A DNA stretch of 64,000 bases from Apteryx mantelli (Eukaryota; Chordata; Aves; Apterygiformes; Apterygidae). The position numbers and the translations under genes were made by a program. Each line of letters starts with the position of its first letter. Position 1 is the first letter of the stretch. The stretch lies in NCBI RefSeq assembly GCF_036417845.1, contig NC_089978.1, forward strand, positions 87,414,007-87,478,006, given 5' to 3'. Shown piece after piece: positions 58,740 to 64,000 of this stretch. The notes beneath the pieces were generated by a model. The model made no database searches. It saw only the letters and a list, made by a program, of their open reading frames with translations, and had not been told where the DNA came from.

Positions 58740-61700
58740 GTAAGGATAAAAGTCAAAGGAATAGGGATATTCTGTTTGAAAGACCTAATGTGAGATGGTT
58801 AATTTTCAATGTGATGATTACAGCCTGTGCATATGCTGGGGCTGAGTTTTGCTCTCCCAAGTACCATAATAAGAATTTGATCCTGAAAGTGTTGATTCTG
58901 CTCAATATCTACACAGTGAGTCGGGATGTAAGACAGTATGGGTACCTGTTGTCCTTGCTCAGAGTGCTTTCTTATATGTTCTTGCCCTTAAACTGTTCTC
59001 ATGATAGTCTTCCTGACTCCAATTTGCACAGCTTCCTAAGAATTAAAAAAAAAAAAAACCTACAAGTTATCCAGAAAGAGTGTGACTAGTTGGTGTAGGG
59101 CAGGTGGAAGCAAACAAAGAGGTTGCTTTCCTTCTGTTTTTTTTCTGAAGTAGTTCTGGACCACTTTTAAATTTAACTTGTTCTAGATTTTGCTGCAAAA
59201 CATCCAGTATCAGCAGGAAACTGGCTACACTCAATTATTTTTAAACTATTCTCAGTTGCAAGTATAAAACCTAGCGCTTGGGGGTGTTGTAGTATGGAAC
59301 ATAACATGGACTATAACTGAATATTTTGGATTAATTAAAAAAATCTGTGAACTAAATTTTAATCATGTACTACTGCCACTTAAAAAATGGCAAATAATAT
59401 TGACTTGGCTGGAACAGACCTACCATGATTAACAAATTCTTTGTTATTGTCTGCCTGGTGTTTCCCTCTCTGTGATCCCTCTGTGAATGAGAAATTGCAA
59501 AGCTTAGGGAGCAGTCAGTCAGAAAAGCTGGAAAAGCTGAAAAACCACAGTAGACCATGTCAGAGGAAGTTCTACAACAGGAGTATATTGTATCTTTATC
59601 TCGAGAATGTATGTATTGAGCAAACATAACATAGGAGTGCAAAACTCCTACAGATAATGTAGGATAACATATTCCATAACACAAAATGCAAAAATTGATC
59701 AATACATGGATGGTTAAAATGAATAAATTTAAACTGCTAGGGATAAATGTTTAGTAGCCAGCTCAATGGGCAGAGCTCAGAGGGTTGTGATCAGTTGCGC
59801 AGTCTAGTTGGAGGCCTGTAGCTAGCAGTGTCCCCCAGGGGTCAGTCCTGGGTCCAGTCTTGTTCAACTTCTTCATCAATGACCTGGATGAAGGCACAGA
59901 GTGCACCCTCAGCAAGTTTGCCAACGATACCAAACTGGGAGGAGTGGCCGATACACCAGAGGGCTGTGCTGCCATTCAGAGAGACCTGGACAGGCTGGAG
60001 AGGTGGGCGGAGAGGAACCTCCTGAAGTTCAACAAAGGCAAGTGCAGGGTCCTGCACCTGGGGAGGAATAACCCCATGCACCAGGACAGGTTGGGGGTTG
60101 ACCTGCTGGAAAGCAGCTCTGCGGAGAAGGACCTGGGAGTGCTGGTGGACACCAAGTTAAGCATGAGGCAGCAATGTGCCCTTGTGGCCAAGAAGGCCAA
60201 TGGTATCCTGGGGTGCATCAGGAAGAGTGTTGCCAGCAGGTTGAGGGAGGTGATTCTCCCCCTCTACTCAGCCCTGGTGAGGCCCCATCTGGAGTACTGT
60301 GTCCAGTTCTGGGCTCCCCAGTGCAAGAGGGATGTGGCACTACTGGAGCAAGTCCAGCGAAGGGCTACAAAGATGATTAGGGGACTGGAGCATCTCTCTT
60401 AGGAGGAAAGGCTGAGAGAGCTGGGCCTGTATAGCTTGGAGAAGAGAAGGCTGAGAGGAGATCTTATTAATGTGTACAAGTATCTGAAGGGAGGGTGTCG
60501 AGAAGATGGGACCAGACTCTTTTCAGTGGTGCCGAGCGACAGGACGCGAGGCAACGGGCACAAACTGAAACACAGACACTTCCATCTGAACATGAGGAAA
60601 AACTTTTTCACTGTGAGGGTGACAGAGCACTGGAACAGGTTGCCCCGAGAGGTTGTGGAGTCTCCTTCTCTGGAGATATTCAAAACCCGCCTGGATGCAA
60701 TCCTGTGCAATGTGCTCTAGGTGACCCTGCTTGAGCAGGGGGGTTGGACTAGATGATCTCCAGAGGTCCCTTCCAACCTCAACTGTTCTGTGATTCTGTG
60801 ATAACAAGCAGAGAGGCTTCAAATTAGCTTTGCTATTCCAAAGTATGTTCTAAAACCCACAGACTTTAACTCTCTGGCTTTTTTTTCATCTGTTTGTGCT
60901 CCCTTAAATTAGGATGACAGCATACGATTCAAAAGCCCTCTCTAAAAAGATAGCATCTAATCTTACCAGAGCACGTTATCTGTCCTACTCAGTGTTGGAT
61001 GCTGAGAAAGCTATCTGAAGATTTTGTAATCAGTGTTTTCCTTCCATTATAAACCATTGAATCTCCCCTACTCATCACATCACTTTCCTCTTTTTAATCT
61101 GCTCCTTCAAAATATGGTTTTTTTAAAAAGAAAGCCGCCACTTCATCATTAACACGGTAGTGTTTTTGATGTGATTGTTTCTCTCTCATACCCTGTAGCT
61201 TTTTTCATCCTTTCGTCCTGTTTGAGATGTCAGTGCAGTTTAAATCATGACTAGGATAGTACATGGCTGTGTATGTTGTTCTTCTTCTGGTTGTAATTAA
61301 AGGTTATTTTCAAAGGATTTATGGGAAATAAGAATTAAAACCTCTTCCACCCTACACTTCCCTTCATCCTATTAAAAAAAAAAAGAAACGTCTTGCATAC
61401 CTACTCAGTCTTTTAATCTAAAGATCTCTGGTCAGGCTAATTTATTCTGTGGGAGCCTCCTGTTGTCCATTCGTCCCAAAGACAGTGCTGGCTCTGCGCC
61501 AGCACCTTCCTTCACCTTCTCTGAAGAATAGCCCAAAGGAGCATGGGTGGTGACAGAAAGGGAAGCGATTCTTGCAGAGCCAGGGAATTAGCTGGTTTCC
61601 TGTTACCCAGCAGTGAGTATGTCTTTGTAGTGGTGTCTTTGACTCACCTTGAACACCTATGGCGAGGTGTTCTTGTCAGGAAAATCAGGCCCCTGGGCTT

Positions 61701-63894
61701 TCTGTGGCTAAATTGACTCCGTGTTGTTCTAGGCTTTCACGTTGTCCTGTAAACAGCAGGAGAGTCACATAGGGGCTGCAGGTAGCAAAGGCTTAACTCA
61801 CTTGGACTGCACCTCTAATGTCAGAGTACAGAGCAAATCATCACCAAGGCTCCCTCTGCAGTCACAGGAGCAATGCATATTCACAAAAGGGTATCTCCTT
61901 CCATGTTAAGCTAGATGCCTAAACTAGGCACTTCTAGAGTCATCATCCTTATCTTTTTATGGACTGAAAAAGCCTTGGCAGAGAGACTGGAACCCTAACT
62001 TTTAGATAACTAAAATGAGGGGTTCCTTCAGGGTTCATCCTGCATGGGGCTTGTGGCAAGCTGGGGTATTCCTGGGTCAGTGCACACTAATCTCCCAGCT
62101 GCTTTAGGACATCTATTACTGGATGGGGGGGCTGCCTGCTCCTAGATGAGACAGTCATCCTGCACAGTAAGGAACCTTAAAATCTAGCTGTATGCCTGAG
62201 GAGGAGGTAGAAGAGCCTTCCAAGGCTAACGACCATGACTGGCTCTTGACTCCGCATCTAGCAGCGAAAAATGGGGTTCTCTTTATGCCCCACAGGGAAG
62301 GAGATTCAGTTTCTCAGCCTGGGCAAGTGCCGAAAAAAGAACAGAAGTGGTGAGGACAGCGGGTCTCTGTTTGGAGGTGGAGGGAAGGGCAGCCATGATG
62401 CCTGCAGGAAGGCAGGGCCTCAGAGAGAGCGACTTGGGCAGCTGGCTGGTTTGAAACGCTGAAAAGACGGCGACTCTCTGAAGCAGAGTAATGTCAGACA
62501 GGGAGAGGGAGTGTGTCACATTGCTCTGCAAAGAGCTGTAACTCCCTAGCACACTTTACTCCTACAGTTAGGCAATGCCTCTGCCGCACCAGAGATCCTT
62601 GCTTTCCTGCCCCACTGTATGCAGGGGGGTTAAGCAAGGCCAGCAGGCCCCTGGATCAGCACACATGAGCAAGAGGCAATTTGGATGGTCTGAGGAAGCA
62701 GCTCTGTGGTCTGCAGCAAGCCACTTCCGGAGGGGAGGGATGACAGACAGAGACGCAGCGCAGAGACCCAGGGCTAGCACCGTGACAAGGCTCGGTCCAG
62801 CTATGCTAGGCTGCTCAGTGTGCGGGAACCAGCAGCTTCAGTCCTCCTGCGACATGCTGGCATCTGGCCAGGCAAAGCTGTAATGGTGGTGAAAGACTGC
62901 AAATCAGACTGCACTTGGTGGAAACTATGAACCTTGAGCACCTTGCTGTTACTTGATGCCTTAATCCACTTGCATGGCTGTGCATTGAACATACTAAACA
63001 GCTCACAGCAAAGAACTGGTAAAAACCATTGTTTTTTATCCAGAGCTGATTAAAAAAAAAGCTATTATCTACTTGTTTCTTTAAAATGAATTTTCTCCAG
63101 TTACAAAACAAGCTGGTCTTTATGAATCTCATAATTTATGAGGCCACACACAGGTTTCAGCTGCTGTCAGTTTTCTGTCACAGCCACAGGTATGCCTCCA
63201 GCAATAAATAATACATCTCTATTTCCAGTTGCATCTAATGAAGGTTACAGAACACTTAACAGCAACCCAGCAAAAAGTATTTACGCCAGTCACCTCACAG
63301 GAGAACACTGTCATTTAGCATTCTAGTTCTCTCTTTTGGAATAATAGATGATAAAGGCAATCTGCAAGAAGAAAACAATTCTACTTTCACTCAGATATAT
63401 ATTCAAGGGCATATTAAAAATACTGGATTGAAGCAATTAGCAATGTTCCTGCTTTCTCCATGCTCGAGGAAAATTAGAAGCTGTGCTCTACTTTTACCAC
63501 TATGCTAGTGTTTATTTCATCCAATGGTTTTATGGCAGCCAGCCAAAAGCTGGCGTTGTCTCTAGTTGTAGCAGAAAGAAGTGCTTTGCAAGCCACTAGG
63601 AAGAAGTAGGATTTTGTTGTTGGCCTTTTAAATCTTCAGTGAACTTCTGGTATTCAGCTTGCAGAGAAAATGAAAGTAGATTTTTAAAACCCGTATTAAA
63701 AGTGTAATATTGAGTTGTAAATGGATGAAGGTCATTGAATGATCAGCTATGACTTTTGAATCTCCTTGCTCTGCAGGGAACGGAGAGGAAACTCTGTGAC
63801 AGGTTATGTTTCTCAGTGTCTAGGAGAGCAGATTGTTCCTGAATCTCAGTGCAAAATGTTTTACATCCTGACCACAGCTATTGGCTGTTGGGGC

Positions 63895-63926
<32 letters not shown>

Positions 63927-64000
63927 TATTATGAAACAATTTGGGGAGACCTGAAGTTGTGTACAAGGTAGGAACAAACTAACAACTGTAATACTGCAGC
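58740..64000 (+). other. PPEF1: PPEF1 intron, continues past the window
   Basis: No frame matches the next expected PPEF1 segment (acidic, then the VPDSY region), so the next exon is probably beyond 64,000. The intron holds a CR1 fragment at 59,764-60,802. The rest shows no recognised repeat or gene. Confidence 0.7.
59764..60802 (+). mobile_element. CR1 LINE fragment, 5'-truncated, 1.0 kb
   Basis: The + strand CR1 copy begins in the reverse transcriptase near GRAQRVV and runs to the terminal ATTCTGTG repeats at 60,785-60,802. Its RT fragment ([19 protein letters not shown] onward) differs from the copy at 26,345 at about 5 of 179 residues. The tail differs at 1 of 94. The catalytic FADD is FAND here. 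It shares the in-frame TAG after MIRGLEHLS and ends with the same CNVL stop. An early stop lies near its truncated 5' end. It sits in the PPEF1 intron in sense orientation. Confidence 0.97.

Noticed and set aside
26330-60815. Both CR1 3' ends are followed within two bases by CAAGCAG
   Set aside because: Seven bases can match by chance, and CR1 elements usually lack clear target duplications. Not enough to claim a preferred site.
1-64000. CRISPR arrays, operons, or prokaryotic mobile elements
   Set aside because: None seen. Intron-exon structure, CR1 LINEs and a vertebrate tRNA show animal nuclear DNA.

Overview
This window is animal nuclear DNA, almost certainly from a bird or another sauropsid. 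Its interspersed repeats are CR1 LINEs with the typical tandem ATTCTGTG 3' end. Its three genes, CDKL5, RS1 and PPEF1, lie in the order and orientation of human Xp22.13 (known to correspond to chicken chromosome 1). Nothing prokaryotic is present, and most open frames here are chance frames in introns and spacers.

Layout. (1) About 1-10,980, + strand: the 3' end of CDKL5. It has a 123-nt, 41-codon cassette exon, a 120-nt exon, the terminal coding exon ending at 4151, and a probable long 3' UTR with polyadenylation signals near 4955 and 10,954. (2) About 10,981-15,630: spacer between the tail-to-tail genes CDKL5 and RS1, holding a MIR-like SINE relic. (3) 15,630-36,700, - strand: all six coding exons of RS1 (retinoschisin), giving a 224-residue protein. 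Exon lengths are 52, 26, 106, 142, 196 and 153 nt, the same as in human. The two smallest exons were located from splice signals, length and phase. Intron 1 carries a 3.7-kb CR1 LINE in the same orientation as the gene. (4) 36,700-53,000: spacer, a tRNA-Val(TAC) gene on the - strand, and a CpG island followed by a strong splice donor that could be the PPEF1 promoter and 5' leader exon. (5) 53,094-64,000, + strand: the first three coding exons of PPEF1 (N-terminal lipidation motif, IQ motif, start of the domain that follows). The rest of the gene is beyond the window. A 1.0-kb CR1 fragment sits in its third coding intron, inverted relative to the CR1 in RS1.

How the genes relate: RS1 and PPEF1 are linked by synteny and by known expression in retina and sensory neurons, not by a shared pathway. 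CDKL5 is a brain kinase that in mammals overlaps RS1 on the opposite strand. I found no undescribed system. The most useful observations are the conserved CDKL5 cassette exon, the strong donor beyond the CDKL5 stop, the complete RS1 model with its 26-nt microexon, the overlapping upstream ORF at the PPEF1 start, and an in-frame stop shared by the two CR1 copies.
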